From Nocardioides sambongensis (lineage in GTDB: Bacteria; Actinomycetota; Actinomycetes; Propionibacteriales; Nocardioidaceae): a stretch of 64,000 nt of DNA. The stretch is from positions 2,432,501-2,496,500 of the forward strand of contig NZ_CP041091.1 of the NCBI RefSeq assembly GCF_006494815.1, given 5' to 3'. The notes under the pieces are model-generated. The model was not told the DNA's origin. It saw only the letters and a program-made list of their open reading frames with translations, and made no database searches. The position numbers were made by a program, and so were the translations under genes. Shown piece after piece: positions 1-11,669 of this stretch (its first letter is position 1; every line of letters begins with the position of its first letter).

Positions 1-379
1 ACGGCGTCGGGCAACGACATGCCGGCCCGGACCGCCGAGGCGAGGTCGTCGACCGCGTCCGGCCAGACCTGGCCCAGCTCGGCACGTCGTCTCCGCGCCC
101 GCCCCGAGACGATCGCCACCGGCAGTGTGGCCAGCAGGGCCCGAGCACCACCGCGAGCGGCGGGGTGGCCGTGAGCAGCAGCACCACGAACGCGCCACCG
201 GCTCCGCTGGCCATGCACAACGCCCACAGCGAGGACTCGCGCACGTCCTGCATCCCCGCCTCGGCGAGCAGGGCGGCGAACCGGCCCGGACGCGGGGTCC
301 GGGGCTGCCGGGGCCAGGCGAACGCAGCCCACACGAGCAGGGCACCCAAGCCCGCCCCGAGTCCGACCAGCGCTCCCAC
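1..379 (-). CDS. TadB-like pilus assembly membrane protein, partial and frameshifted
   Basis: This is the N-terminal part of a TadB/type II secretion F-like inner-membrane protein of a Tad/Flp pilus system. The GTG at 377-379 is chosen because an AGGAGG ribosome site lies five bases upstream and follows directly on the cpaF stop. The first part reads as a short hydrophobic segment (ALVGLGAGLGALLVWAAF) and a second one (LWALCMASGAGGAFVVLLL). The reading frame then breaks. From about 160 down to 1 the TadB-typical sequence (LATLPVAIVSGRARRRRAEL, then WPDAVDDLASAVRAGMSLPDA) is in another frame. One extra base in the run at 162-165 would restore continuity. The gene continues beyond the window. 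The identification is confident; whether the gene is truly broken is not, because the same type of lesion recurs through the window. Confidence 0.75.
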   Translation of the reverse strand, partial: MGALVGLGAGLGALLVWAAFAWPRQPRTPRPGRFAALLAEAGMQDVRESSLWALCMASGAGGAFVVLLLTATPPLAVVLGPCWPHCRWRSSRGGRGDDVPSWARSGRTRSTTSPRRSGPACRCPTP

Positions 380-389
380 CCGTGCCTCC

Positions 390-1646
390 TCAGCCGCCGG
401 CGTTGAGGAGTCGGAGCGGGTCGATGCCGACCCGCTGGAAGTTCTCCAGCCGGGGCGGCACACCGATCCCCCGCCGCAGCCGTCCGTCGACGCTCTCGAA
501 GACCGGCTCGGTCTCGATCAGGTCGTTCTCGATCCGTCCCGGGACGGCGACGATCTCGTTGACCCGGCGCGCGCCGCGCGCGTCGATCCCCAGGTGCACG
601 ACCAGGTCGATCGAGGCGGCGACGGTCGGCACGACGAACCGCGCGGAGATGTTCTCCCCCGCCAGAAGCGGCAGCGTGCACACCTTGGTCAGCGCCTCAC
701 GCGCGCTGTTGGCGTGGATGGTGCACATGCCCGGAAGCCCGGAGTTCAGCGCCAGCAGCAGATCCAGGCACTCCTCGGCGCGGACCTCGCCGACGATGAT
801 CCGGGAGGGGCGCATCCGGAGCGACTCCTTGACCAGGTCCCGCAACCGGATCTCACCGGTCCCCTCGAGCCCCTCCTGCCGCGTCTGCATCGCCACCCAG
901 TCCGGATGGGGGAACCGGATCTCGAAGACCTCCTCGGCCGAGATCACCCGCTCCGAACCGGGTATCGCCGCAGCCAGGCAGTTCAGCAGCGTGGTCTTCC
1001 CGCTCTGCGTGCCTCCCGCGACGAGGATGTTCAGGCCCGCGCGCACCGAGGCCTCCAGGAACGCCGCCGCCTCCGGCGGCATGCTGCCCAGGTCGACCAG
1101 CTCGCCCAGTCGGGCAGCACGGACCACGAACTTGCGGATGTTGACGGCCGAGAACCCTCTGCTGATCCCCTCCAGTACGACGTGCAGCCGGTGACCCGCC
1201 GGCAGCATGGCGTCGACGAAGGGCTGGGCGAGGTCGATCCGGCGTCCGGTCGTCTTCAGCATCCGCTCGACGAGCTCGGCGACCTCGGCGTCGGTGAGCA
1301 CGATGTTGGTCAGCTCGTGTCGCCCGTTGCGTGCGCAGAAGACCCGGTCGCTGCTGTTGATCCATATCTCCTCGACGCTCGGGTCGTCGAGCAGCGGCTG
1401 CAGCGGTCCGAATCCGGCGACCCTGGCGACCAGCTCGGCGACGAGAGCGTCGGGGTCACCGATCGGGGCGACCATGCCGGTCAGGCTCCGCTCGTCGTGC
1501 TCGCGGACCAGGGCGCCGGCCAGGCGTCGTACGGCAGCGACCTCGTGCTGCGGGTCGAGCCCCTCGCTGCGCACGGCGGCACGCAGCATGGCGTCGAGGT
1601 GGAGGACCACCTCGTCCGGCGCTTGGGCGTCGGCCAGTACCGCCAT
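390..1646 (-). CDS. cpaF: CpaF/TadA family pilus secretion ATPase
   Basis: Cytoplasmic hexameric ATPase that powers assembly or secretion by a Tad/Flp-type pilus, 418 residues. A Walker A motif (GGTQSGKTTLL) lies near residue 210. The Walker B/His-box region follows (RPSRIIVGEVRAEECLDLL, then GMCTIHANS), all typical of the GspE/CpaF family. The reading frame stays open upstream to 2243, but the ATG at 1644-1646 has a GGGGAG ribosome site five bases before it, and residues upstream do not look like protein. The tadB start follows the stop by ten bases, so the two form an operon. A CpaE-like or TadC-like partner is not in the window. Confidence 0.9.
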   Translation of the reverse strand: MAVLADAQAPDEVVLHLDAMLRAAVRSEGLDPQHEVAAVRRLAGALVREHDERSLTGMVAPIGDPDALVAELVARVAGFGPLQPLLDDPSVEEIWINSSDRVFCARNGRHELTNIVLTDAEVAELVERMLKTTGRRIDLAQPFVDAMLPAGHRLHVVLEGISRGFSAVNIRKFVVRAARLGELVDLGSMPPEAAAFLEASVRAGLNILVAGGTQSGKTTLLNCLAAAIPGSERVISAEEVFEIRFPHPDWVAMQTRQEGLEGTGEIRLRDLVKESLRMRPSRIIVGEVRAEECLDLLLALNSGLPGMCTIHANSAREALTKVCTLPLLAGENISARFVVPTVAASIDLVVHLGIDARGARRVNEIVAVPGRIENDLIETEPVFESVDGRLRRGIGVPPRLENFQRVGIDPLRLLNAGG

Positions 1647-1721
1647 GACAACTCCCCGAGATGAGATCGGCAGTGGCCGGACCACCGTAAAGGGTGATCC
1701 GCGCCGGTGACAGACGTTGTC

Positions 1722-1750
1722 CACAGGGTGCGCGGCCGGCCGACCCTGTG
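1722..1750. repeat. Inverted repeat upstream of cpaF
   Basis: Perfect 8-bp arms (CACAGGGT and ACCCTGTG) separated by 13 GC-rich bases containing GGCCGGCC. It sits 76-104 bases before the cpaF start, in the divergent region between cpaF and the BLIP-like gene. It may be a regulator-binding site for the pilus operon; no regulator is identifiable here. Confidence 0.4.
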
Positions 1751-1789
1751 ACCTGCATCCGATGTCGGCCGAACCGAGGACACCGTCGG

Positions 1790-1828
1790 ACCCTCGTGTG
1801 ACACTTCTGAGGACGTCAGCACGAGGGT
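1790..1828. repeat. Strong stem-loop in the cpaF / BLIP-like divergent region
   Basis: Arms at 1790-1802 and 1815-1828 pair over 13 bp with one bulged G (1819) and a 12-base loop. The region 1647-1992 holds no gene; besides this stem-loop and the 1722 repeat, only the ribosome site of the next gene is evident. The hairpin lies about 165 bases upstream of the BLIP-like start and could be an operator, an attenuator or a transcript-stability element. Confidence 0.45.
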
Positions 1829-1992
1829 GGAAAGCCGCTTCGGCGCAAAGCTCCCCGACAGCCATGTGCACGCCCCGTTCCACGAGCCGCTCGTGAGGCA
1901 CCGGGCGATCATGCGGGCTGGGCCTCGGTGATGACGTCGATCCTGCATGCCCGGCCGAACCCGCGCCGGGCGAGTCTCCCTGGAGGAAGTCC

Positions 1993-2346
1993 GTGAAGAA
2001 GCTCATCGCCGCCGCCCTGACGGTGGCCGCCGTCTCGGCACCGATCGCAGTCACCGACGCTGCGCACGCTGCCGGCAAGAACCCTGCCTGCATCACGAAG
2101 GCGGAGTTCAAGAAGGTCAAGAACGGCCAGTCCCCCAAGAAGGTCGCCACGATCATCGGCTCGAAGGGAAAGGTGGTCTCCACCACGCGCTCCGGCGGGT
2201 GGGTGTACGTGATGCGCGAGTACAAGGCGTGCAGCCCGTTCAACCGCTACTCCGCGGTGATGGTCACGTTCGACAACATGACCAAGCAGTTCACCAAGGG
2301 GCCGCTCACGGTCGACGGCAAGACGGCGATCTGGCTGCACAACTGA
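1993..2346 (+). CDS. Small secreted protein with BLIP/BamE-like fold
   Basis: A 117-residue exported protein. The GTG at 1993 has a GGAGG site seven bases upstream. Residues 1-27 are a classical Sec signal peptide (MKKLIAAALTVAAVSAPIAV, ending at AHA-A). The mature part carries the signature of the beta-lactamase-inhibitor/BamE-like fold: ITKAEFKKVKNGQSPKKVATII followed by beta strands, and two cysteines (in NPACI and YKACS) that could form a disulfide. The family includes beta-lactamase inhibitory protein, but most members have no known target, so inhibition of an enzyme is not implied. It is monocistronic, with its own terminator. Confidence 0.7.
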   Translation: MKKLIAAALTVAAVSAPIAVTDAAHAAGKNPACITKAEFKKVKNGQSPKKVATIIGSKGKVVSTTRSGGWVYVMREYKACSPFNRYSAVMVTFDNMTKQFTKGPLTVDGKTAIWLHN

Positions 2347-2372
2347 GGCACCTTCCGCCGCAGATGCTGCAC

Positions 2373-2403
2373 GGGCCCGACGACACTCGATGTCGTCGGG
2401 CCC
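2373..2403 (+). terminator. Rho-independent-type terminator hairpin
   Basis: Perfect 12-bp stem (GGGCCCGACGAC at 2373-2384 with its complement at 2392-2403) and a 7-base loop, 27 bases after the BLIP-like stop. No U-tract follows, which is common in high-GC actinobacteria. Confidence 0.8.
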
Positions 2404-2611
2404 TCGCCGTTTCGCGGGTGGCGCGAACCCGCCGACCCCGCACGTCGCTCGCGCGGGTGGGCCTGAACGGAGCGGCCCCACGCAGGAACCACAGGATCGA
2501 CACCCAAGACAGAACTAGAACTTGTCTCAGTTTTGTGGTGGGGTGCGGGTGACGGACGTCACGGGAGGGTGGACGGACGTCTCATCGAACCACCAACGGG
2601 AGGGATCCTTC

Positions 2612-3448
2612 ATGAGCCTGCGCAAGCGCAGTGTCCGCACCATCGCCGCCAGCAGCATCCTCGGCCTGACCGCCGGCACCGCAGCGGTCGTCGGCCTGGC
2701 CGCTCCGGCCTCCGCCGACGCCGGCAGCTTCATCTGCGGCACGCCGATCGGCGACCAGACCTTCGCCGCCGAGATCAGCATCGGCGCCACCACGATCGCC
2801 GGTGGCAACACGCCGATGAACGCGACCTTCACCATCCCGTCCGGCCTGGCCGACCTGATGCGGGGCGTGCTGGGGACCACCGAGGTCGGCGGCAAGGCGA
2901 CCGGCGCCAACACCGCCGGCAGCAAGGCCAGCCCCTCGAGCCTGAACATCAAGCGGGAAGAGATCCCCACCAGCGGGGACGTGCCGCTGGCCGGCAAGGG
3001 CACCGCCAAGGTGCCGGGCACGGTCGGCAGCACCGTCGAAGTCGCGGCCGGCCCCCACGAGCTGGCGATGAACTTCTACGACGCCGCCGGCGCCGCCACG
3101 CCGTTCTCGGTCTCCTGCACCCCCGACGGGGACTTCGCCATCGGCTCCACCAAGATCGTCAAGGCCACCTCGAAGGCAGCCGTCGGCGTGAAGTACACCG
3201 CGAAGTCGAAGAACGCCGCGGTCACCGCGAAGTTCTCGAGCAACGGCGCTCCGGCGACCGGCAAGGTCCAGATCCTCATCAAGAAGGGCAAGAAGACGGT
3301 CGGCAAGCGCATGGTGGCGCTGAAGAAGCAGACCGCGCGGGCCAGCTTCAAGATCAAGCAGAAGGGCAAGTACACCGCGATCGCGACCTACAAGGGCAGC
3401 GCGAACGTGAAGGGCAGCTCGGCGAAGAAGGCGTTCACCGCCCGCTGA
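2612..3448 (+). CDS. Secreted two-part protein with C-terminal Ig-like domain
   Basis: A 278-residue exported protein of unknown function. The ATG at 2612 has a GGGAGGG ribosome site seven bases upstream; an earlier in-frame start at 2522 would put non-signal sequence before it. Residues 1-35 form a signal peptide (RTIAASSILGLTAGTAAVVGLAAP, ending ASA-D). The middle part (residues 36-185) is a beta-rich region resembling DUF6801-type actinobacterial secreted domains, with two cysteines. The last ~95 residues are a Lys-rich bacterial Ig-like domain (VKYTAKSKNAAVTAKFSS to YTAIATYKGSANVKGSSAKK) of the kind found in surface adhesins. It has no sortase motif or lipobox, so it is probably released or held by cell-wall charge. 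The DUF6801 resemblance is tentative. Confidence 0.7.
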   Translation: MSLRKRSVRTIAASSILGLTAGTAAVVGLAAPASADAGSFICGTPIGDQTFAAEISIGATTIAGGNTPMNATFTIPSGLADLMRGVLGTTEVGGKATGANTAGSKASPSSLNIKREEIPTSGDVPLAGKGTAKVPGTVGSTVEVAAGPHELAMNFYDAAGAATPFSVSCTPDGDFAIGSTKIVKATSKAAVGVKYTAKSKNAAVTAKFSSNGAPATGKVQILIKKGKKTVGKRMVALKKQTARASFKIKQKGKYTAIATYKGSANVKGSSAKKAFTAR

Positions 3449-3479
3449 TCGGGCCTCGACCCGCATCACCACGGACCGG

Positions 3480-3516
3480 CGGGGTCGGTGTCTCCGGGAG
3501 GGAGAGACCGGCCCCG
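3480..3516. terminator. Bidirectional terminator between convergent genes
   Basis: Imperfect stem (CGGGGTCGGTGTCTC with GAGACCGGCCCCG; one G-U pair and a small bulge) between the secreted Ig-like gene and the convergent YggT-like gene. Confidence 0.5.
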
Positions 3517-3548
3517 TCGCCCGTTGTCCGGGACCGTTCGGGCCAGCG

Positions 3549-4175
3549 TCAGGCGGGCGGACCGGGCGGTGCCGTCGGCGGCACTGCGCCACCACCTGCG
3601 CCCGACCCACCGGTCACGTCGTACCGCGGTGCGTAGGGAGCCTGCTGCGCCCCGTACTGGGCCTGGTACCGGTCCCGGGCCTGTGCTTCGTACTGGTAGG
3701 TCGCGTACTCGTGGTCCAGCCGCTGGATGCGGACCGCCAGCCAGTCCAGCAGCGCGCGGGCGGCGAAGCCGACGATCGCGTAGACCAGCATCGCGAACAG
3801 CACCGAGGTGTCCAGGACGGAGTCCACCTCGTTGCCGCCGGCCAGGCCGAGGTCCATCGGCGCGAAGATGTCGGCGAACGGCTGCATCGCGCGGTCCAGC
3901 GCCCGGTAGACCCACTCCACGAACCCGGCGCTCGGGTTGGCGCCGAGGAGCAGCAGCACGAATCCCAGGCCCAGGATGATCACCGCCACGATCACGTAGG
4001 CGTAGACCGCGTAGCCGAGCACGCGGCCGACGACGAGCGTCACCTTGCGCTCGGAGTGCAGCGACGGCTCCTCGGGGGCCGGACCGGCCGGTGCGGGGAC
4101 GGCTCCCCCGGCGGGATAGCCGGAGGAGTGGCCGCCTGGCGGCGGGCCGGCGGGCGGGACGACGGGGTCGGACAT
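3549..4175 (-). CDS. YggT-like integral membrane protein
   Basis: 208-residue membrane protein. A Pro/Gly/Ala-rich cytoplasmic N-terminus (residues 1-35) is followed by a hydrophobic segment (about 45-80) and a second (about 115-145). The segment between (PFADIFAPMDLGLAGGNEVD, then VLFAMLVYAIVGFAARALLDWL) resembles the YggT family, a poorly characterised group linked to envelope stress or division. The tail is rich in Tyr, Gln and Pro. An AGGAGG site precedes the ATG. The assignment to YggT is by pattern only. Confidence 0.6.
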   Translation of the reverse strand: MSDPVVPPAGPPPGGHSSGYPAGGAVPAPAGPAPEEPSLHSERKVTLVVGRVLGYAVYAYVIVAVIILGLGFVLLLLGANPSAGFVEWVYRALDRAMQPFADIFAPMDLGLAGGNEVDSVLDTSVLFAMLVYAIVGFAARALLDWLAVRIQRLDHEYATYQYEAQARDRYQAQYGAQQAPYAPRYDVTGGSGAGGGAVPPTAPPGPPA

Positions 4176-4285
4176 CGTGCTTCCTCCTGGTGTCGAGCAG
4201 GTGCGGACGAGGATGCGGCCACTGCCACGCTAGCGGGGAGGCGCCGCCGTCGGACAGCCACTCGCGGGCCGCGGACCCACGTCAC

Positions 4286-4942
4286 TCACCCGCGGCGACG
4301 TACGGCGTCGCGCAGTGCCTGCTCGGGATCGACCCCCTGCGCACGGGCTCGGGCCACCAGCGCCAGCAGCTGCTCCCCGACGTCGTCGGAGCCGGTGTCC
4401 ACCTCGATCGGCTCGCCGCCGCGCTCACGGCGGTCCAGCGTCTTGTCCGCGAGCAGCAGCGCGGGCAGGCCGGGCGGGAGGTCCCGCGGAGCCGACCGCG
4501 CTCCCCTCTCCTGCTCCTTCTCCTGCGCCTTGGCCTGCTGCCAGAGGTCGTTGACCGCGTCCGGGTCGAGGTCCGCGTGGCTGCCGTCGGCCGCGGGCGC
4601 GAAGACGTGCGGGTTGCGGCGGACCATCTTGGCGGTGATCCCCGCGGCGACGTCCTCGAGATCGAACTCGCCGGCCTGCTCGGCGATCACCGCGTGGAAC
4701 ACCACCTGGAGCAGCAGGTCGCCCAGCTCCTCACGCAGGTGCGACCAGTCACCGGAGGCCGCACCGCCGTCGATGGCCTCCAGCGTCTCCGCCGTCTCCT
4801 CCACCAGGAACCGCTGCAATGAGCGGTGGGTCTGCTCGGCCTTCCAGGGGCACTCCGTGCGCAGCCGCCGCATCACCGCCACGAACTCGGTCAACGCCTC
4901 GAGCGGCTCCCCCGGCTCCGGATCGTCCACCGCACTAGCCAC
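4286..4942 (-). CDS. mazG: MazG family nucleoside triphosphate pyrophosphohydrolase
   Basis: Hydrolyses (d)NTPs to the monophosphate and pyrophosphate, a house-cleaning activity. The 218-residue protein contains one MazG domain: CPWKAEQTHRSLQRFLVEE, then the metal-binding glutamates in EETAETLEAI and REELGDLLLQVVFHA, and the NPHVFA segment. Enterobacterial MazG carries two such domains, so this is the shorter actinobacterial form. The GTG at 4942 overlaps the end of the upstream lipoprotein gene by eight bases; a GTG at 4930 is an alternative. It is translationally coupled to the lipoprotein gene and probably part of a unit with it. Confidence 0.88.
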   Translation of the reverse strand: MASAVDDPEPGEPLEALTEFVAVMRRLRTECPWKAEQTHRSLQRFLVEETAETLEAIDGGAASGDWSHLREELGDLLLQVVFHAVIAEQAGEFDLEDVAAGITAKMVRRNPHVFAPAADGSHADLDPDAVNDLWQQAKAQEKEQERGARSAPRDLPPGLPALLLADKTLDRRERGGEPIEVDTGSDDVGEQLLALVARARAQGVDPEQALRDAVRRRG

Positions 4943-5591
4943 CCAACCCGGCTGCGGTGCTCGGGTCGGGTCGGGTGCCGCACAGCTGGCTGTCGGGCAG
5001 CGCCGCCAGCTGCTCGTCGGTGAGCTGGGTCTGCTCGCCGGCGGCGACGGCCTCGTCGCTGACCGCGACCGAGAGCTGTTCGTCGGCGAGCGCGAAGCTG
5101 CCCTCGCTGATGGTGAGCTCGAACGTCGGGTTGATCTCCACGTCGAACCCCGCCGGATCCGGTACGTCGTCCCCGGCCGCCTGGAGCGCCCGCTCCGCAC
5201 GCTGCTGGCGGGCCAGGTAGTCGGCGAGCACCTCCTGCTGGTGCTCGTCCATCTCCTCCCACCCGGCGATCTGGCTCTCGTCCAGCGCGGGGGCCACCGT
5301 CTCCAGCCCCTCGTCGTCGGCGTAGGACAGCAGCACCGAGGAGCCGATCCACTGTTGCAGCAGGCTCAGCTGGGTGGTGTCACGGCTGCTCGCGCCGGCG
5401 TCCTCGGTGGCCGAGGCGTTGATGCAGGCAGCGTCGAGCAGCGCCTCCAGGTCGACCAGCGAGAGCGTGGTGCCCTCCACCTCGGCGGCGAGGCCGGGAC
5501 GGGGCGCGGAGTCGCCGAGGCCGCAGCCGGTGAGGGACGCCGCGGCGACCAGGGCGGCGGTGGCGGACACGAGTCGGCGGGCGTGGGGCAC
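4935..5591 (-). CDS. SurA N-terminal-like lipoprotein
   Basis: 218-residue lipoprotein. The GTG at 5591 is preceded by GAGGAGA at five bases. The signal sequence ends in a lipobox (SLTGC), so Cys near residue 22 should be lipidated and anchor the protein outside the membrane. The body is helical (VEGTTLSLVDLEALLDAACI, SDEAVAAGEQTQLTDEQLA) and resembles the SurA/PrsA N-terminal chaperone region; a parvulin PPIase domain is not visible. Its place between mfd and mazG matches related actinobacteria. The most likely role is extracytoplasmic protein folding; catalysis should not be assumed. Confidence 0.7.
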   Translation of the reverse strand: MPHARRLVSATAALVAAASLTGCGLGDSAPRPGLAAEVEGTTLSLVDLEALLDAACINASATEDAGASSRDTTQLSLLQQWIGSSVLLSYADDEGLETVAPALDESQIAGWEEMDEHQQEVLADYLARQQRAERALQAAGDDVPDPAGFDVEINPTFELTISEGSFALADEQLSVAVSDEAVAAGEQTQLTDEQLAALPDSQLCGTRPDPSTAAGLGG

Positions 5592-5647
5592 GTTCTCTCC
5601 TCGACGGCGATCAACGACGGATGCTGGTGCAAGCACACCACGGCCGA

Positions 5648-5663
5648 GGTGACCCAGGTCACC
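5648..5663. promoter_or_regulatory. Palindrome upstream of the SurA-like lipoprotein gene
   Basis: Perfect 7-bp arms (GGTGACC and GGTCACC) with a 2-base spacer, 57-72 bases before the lipoprotein start. Position and symmetry suit an operator; the regulator is unknown. Confidence 0.4.
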
Positions 5664-5694
5664 CGGCCCCGGCCCATTCAAGCAGGCCAGGCTC

Positions 5695-5854
5695 AGCCTG
5701 GAGTCACCGATGGTCGGCGTAGCGAGCGTCCCCAGACGGGTGCGCTGGCAAGGAATCCGGCGCGAAGGCGGGCTGGATGCCCGTCGAGCGTCGGTGACGC
5801 GGCCAGGGCGCCCGGATGGGGGCGCGCAGTAGCCGAGAATCGGTGACTCCAGGC

Positions 5855-5855
<1 letters not shown>
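5695..5855. repeat. 161-bp element with 17-bp perfect terminal inverted repeats
   Basis: AGCCTGGAGTCACCGAT at 5695-5711 is exactly complementary to 5839-5855, with 127 bases between. Pairing continues imperfectly inward. The outer end coincides with the last base of the mfd stop codon. It could be a palindromic intergenic unit, a MITE-like remnant, or a large hairpin that ends mfd transcription. Confidence 0.5.
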
Positions 5856-9395
<3,540 letters not shown>

Positions 9396-9424
9396 CGGGA
9401 AACTCCTGGGGCAGGGCTGGACAG

Positions 9425-9462
9425 CACCACGACCCCCGGTCGTGATCGGACCGGGGGTGGTG
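9425..9462 (-). terminator. Terminator after the NatAB-type operon
   Basis: A stem of 9 bp, a 3-base bulge and 5 bp (arms 9425-9441 and 9449-9462, 7-base loop) lies between the permease stop and the mfd start, both on the minus strand. Confidence 0.6.
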
Positions 9463-9499
9463 TGCCCAGGCTACTCCGGGTCGCCGACAGAGCCCACGC

Positions 9500-10756
9500 T
9501 CACTCCTCCAGCCGCCACGCCTGCCGGATGGTGAGCTTGCCGCCGGTCTGCATCAGCGCCCGGCGGTAGACCCGCTCGGCGAGCAGGATCAGCACCGCGG
9601 CCAGGGCGGCCAGCAGACCGAGCGAGATCAGCGCCTCCCACCACTGCGCGTCCCCGTTGACCAGCCGCACCGGCATCGCCACGGCCGAGAGCGGCGGGAT
9701 GTAGGAGCCGATCACCTCCGCGGTGCCGTCGAGGAACGCCGAGCCCAGGAAGATCGCCAGCACCAGCATGGTCACCGGCGTCGCGGTGGACTGCAGGTCC
9801 TCGTTCCGGCTGGCCAGGGCCCCGGCCACGGCCCACAGGCAGGAGAGGGCGAGGAAGCCGACCAGGAAGAAGGCGAGGAACCACAGCACGTCCCCGGTCA
9901 GACCGGGGATGAAGGCGCCGTAGTCGGTGAGGCTGAGTCCGACCATGCCGACGGCGACGTACACCGCCATCTGCCCGACCGCGAGGACCGTGTTGCCGAG
10001 CACCTTGCCGGCCAGCAGGTCGCGCAGCGGCACCGCCGCCGCGATCATCTCCACGATCCGGGACTGCTTCTCCTCGGTGACGCTCTGGGCCAGGGTCATC
10101 CCGAAGATGATCGAGGCCAGGTAGAAGAGGAAGGCGAGTCCGAAGCCGAGGATGTCCTGGAGCGTGGAGAGCGCCGCGTCGCCCTCGAGCTGCTCGACCG
10201 TCACCGAAGTGCCGTCGGTGAGCTCCTCGACGCTGGTGCCCGCGCTCGCCGCGTTGGCGGCCAGCATCTCGCTGCGGACCACCGACTCGACGACGGTCTG
10301 CAGGGAGCTGTCGGCACCGTCCCGGGTGACCAGTATCCACCCGCCGGAGCCGTCCGGATCCTCGGTGAGCCAGGCGTCGACTTCCTCGTCGCGCACCGCT
10401 GTCCGGGCGGTGTCGTCGTCGGACTCGGCGACCGCGGTGACCTCGACGTTCTCGTCGATCTCGCCGGCCTGCTGCTCGGCCGCCTCCACCAGCACCTCGG
10501 CGCCCGCGCTGCTGGAGGCCACCTGGTAGGAGTCGGTGCGACCGTCCAGCCAGACCTGGAGGCCGACCAGTCCCAGGATCACCACCAGGGTGGACAGGGA
10601 GCCGAGGACGAAGGTGCGGTCGCGCAGCTTCACCGACACCTCCCGCGCGGCGACCACCGCCCACACCGCCGGGCCACGCGCGCCCGCCCGGTCCCGTCCG
10701 ACCCGGTCGTGGCCGGTCGGGTACTGCTCGGCGCGGTCCTGCTCCGTCGTACTCAT
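9500..10756 (-). CDS. ABC-2 type permease, NatB-like
   Basis: 418-residue membrane subunit of an exporter. A cytoplasmic N-terminus leads to one membrane helix (FVLGSLSTLVVILGLVGLQVWL, near residue 50). A ~150-residue outer domain follows (YQVASSSAG to VEQLEGDAALS), then five or six helices starting at FGLAFLFYLASIIFGMTLAQSVTEEKQSR. The conserved EEKQSRIVE loop is typical of NatB/YhaP sodium-efflux-type permeases. It overlaps the ATPase gene by four bases, so the two subunits are made together. Substrate unknown; Na+ or drug efflux is usual for the family. Confidence 0.85.
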   Translation of the reverse strand: MSTTEQDRAEQYPTGHDRVGRDRAGARGPAVWAVVAAREVSVKLRDRTFVLGSLSTLVVILGLVGLQVWLDGRTDSYQVASSSAGAEVLVEAAEQQAGEIDENVEVTAVAESDDDTARTAVRDEEVDAWLTEDPDGSGGWILVTRDGADSSLQTVVESVVRSEMLAANAASAGTSVEELTDGTSVTVEQLEGDAALSTLQDILGFGLAFLFYLASIIFGMTLAQSVTEEKQSRIVEMIAAAVPLRDLLAGKVLGNTVLAVGQMAVYVAVGMVGLSLTDYGAFIPGLTGDVLWFLAFFLVGFLALSCLWAVAGALASRNEDLQSTATPVTMLVLAIFLGSAFLDGTAEVIGSYIPPLSAVAMPVRLVNGDAQWWEALISLGLLAALAAVLILLAERVYRRALMQTGGKLTIRQAWRLEE

Positions 10757-11634
10757 GCGGTCACCTCGCGGTAGATCTCACTGAGCCGGGGCACCACCCG
10801 GCTGAAGTCATGGACCGGGCCGCGGGCGACGGCGCGGCTGAGGAGCTCCTGCTCGGCGCCTTCGGTGGTCACGTCGACCAGCGCATCGGCGCCGGCGACG
10901 TCGTCGACCTGCAGGCCCGGCAGCTCCCGGACCCAGCCGGCGTCGCCGCCGAGCCGGATCCGGTAGCGCACCGGCGCACCGGCGCGGAGCTCGTCGGCGG
11001 TCCCCTCGGCGACGACGCGTCCCCGCGCCATCACCACCAGCCGGTCGCACAGCCGGTCGACCAGGTCGAGCTGGTGGGAGGAGAAGACGACCGGGACCCC
11101 GGAGCCGGCCTGCTCGCGGAGCAGGTCGGTCATCGCGTCGATGGCGGTCGGGTCGAGGCCCGAGAACGGTTCGTCGAGGATCAGCAGGTCGGGCTGGGGC
11201 ACCAGCGCGGCCACGATCTGCACCCGCTGCTGGTTGCCCAGCGACAGCTTCTCCAGCGGCTCCTTGACCCGGTCCCCCAGGCCGAACCGGTCGAGGAGGT
11301 CGACGATCCGGGACCGGGCGGCAGCCGCATCCATCCCGCGCAGACGGGCCAGGTAGACCAGCTGGTCGGCGATCGGCTGCTTCGGGTAGAGGCCGCGCTC
11401 CTCGGGCATGTAGCCGAAGCCGCGACGGTCGACCGCGGTCACCGGCCGTCCCTGCCAGCGCACCGCCCCGGCGTGCATCGCCAGCACCCCCATCACCATC
11501 CGCATCGTGGTGGTCTTGCCGGCGCCGTTGCCTCCGACGAACCCGGTCAGGCCACCGGCCGGAACGGTGAAGGAGACATCGTCGACGGCGACCAGCTCGC
11601 CGAAGCGGCGGGTCAGTCCGTTGATCTCGAGCAT
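10753..11634 (-). CDS. ABC transporter ATP-binding protein, NatA-like
   Basis: 293-residue ATPase subunit of the exporter. Walker A is GGNGAGKTTT (about residue 35), the signature is LSLGNQQRVQI (LSxGQ-like), Walker B is LLILDEPFSGLDP, and the H-loop is SSHQL. The C-terminal 80 residues form the extra domain found in NatA/CcmA-type ATPases. The start codon is preceded by TAGCGT at seven bases, so the mRNA is probably leaderless. Lies next to a two-component system that may regulate it. Confidence 0.9.
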   Translation of the reverse strand: MLEINGLTRRFGELVAVDDVSFTVPAGGLTGFVGGNGAGKTTTMRMVMGVLAMHAGAVRWQGRPVTAVDRRGFGYMPEERGLYPKQPIADQLVYLARLRGMDAAAARSRIVDLLDRFGLGDRVKEPLEKLSLGNQQRVQIVAALVPQPDLLILDEPFSGLDPTAIDAMTDLLREQAGSGVPVVFSSHQLDLVDRLCDRLVVMARGRVVAEGTADELRAGAPVRYRIRLGGDAGWVRELPGLQVDDVAGADALVDVTTEGAEQELLSRAVARGPVHDFSRVVPRLSEIYREVTA

Positions 11635-11641
11635 GTCCGGG

Positions 11642-11647
11642 ACGCTA
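11642..11647 (-). promoter_or_regulatory. -10 element of a leaderless promoter for the natA-like gene
   Basis: TAGCGT on the minus strand, ending seven bases before the ATG at 11634. No Shine-Dalgarno is present. Confidence 0.5.
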
Positions 11648-11669
11648 CGCGCGGCCGGGCCGCCACGGA

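Noticed and set aside
165..1664. Long plus-strand open frame of 499 codons opposite cpaF
   Set aside because: It is a shadow of cpaF in GC-rich DNA: the sequence is low-complexity Arg/Pro/Asp-rich and matches no family.
390..2243. Extended 617-residue version of cpaF
   Set aside because: Residues upstream of 1646 resemble translated intergenic DNA and the ATG at 1646 has a good ribosome site.
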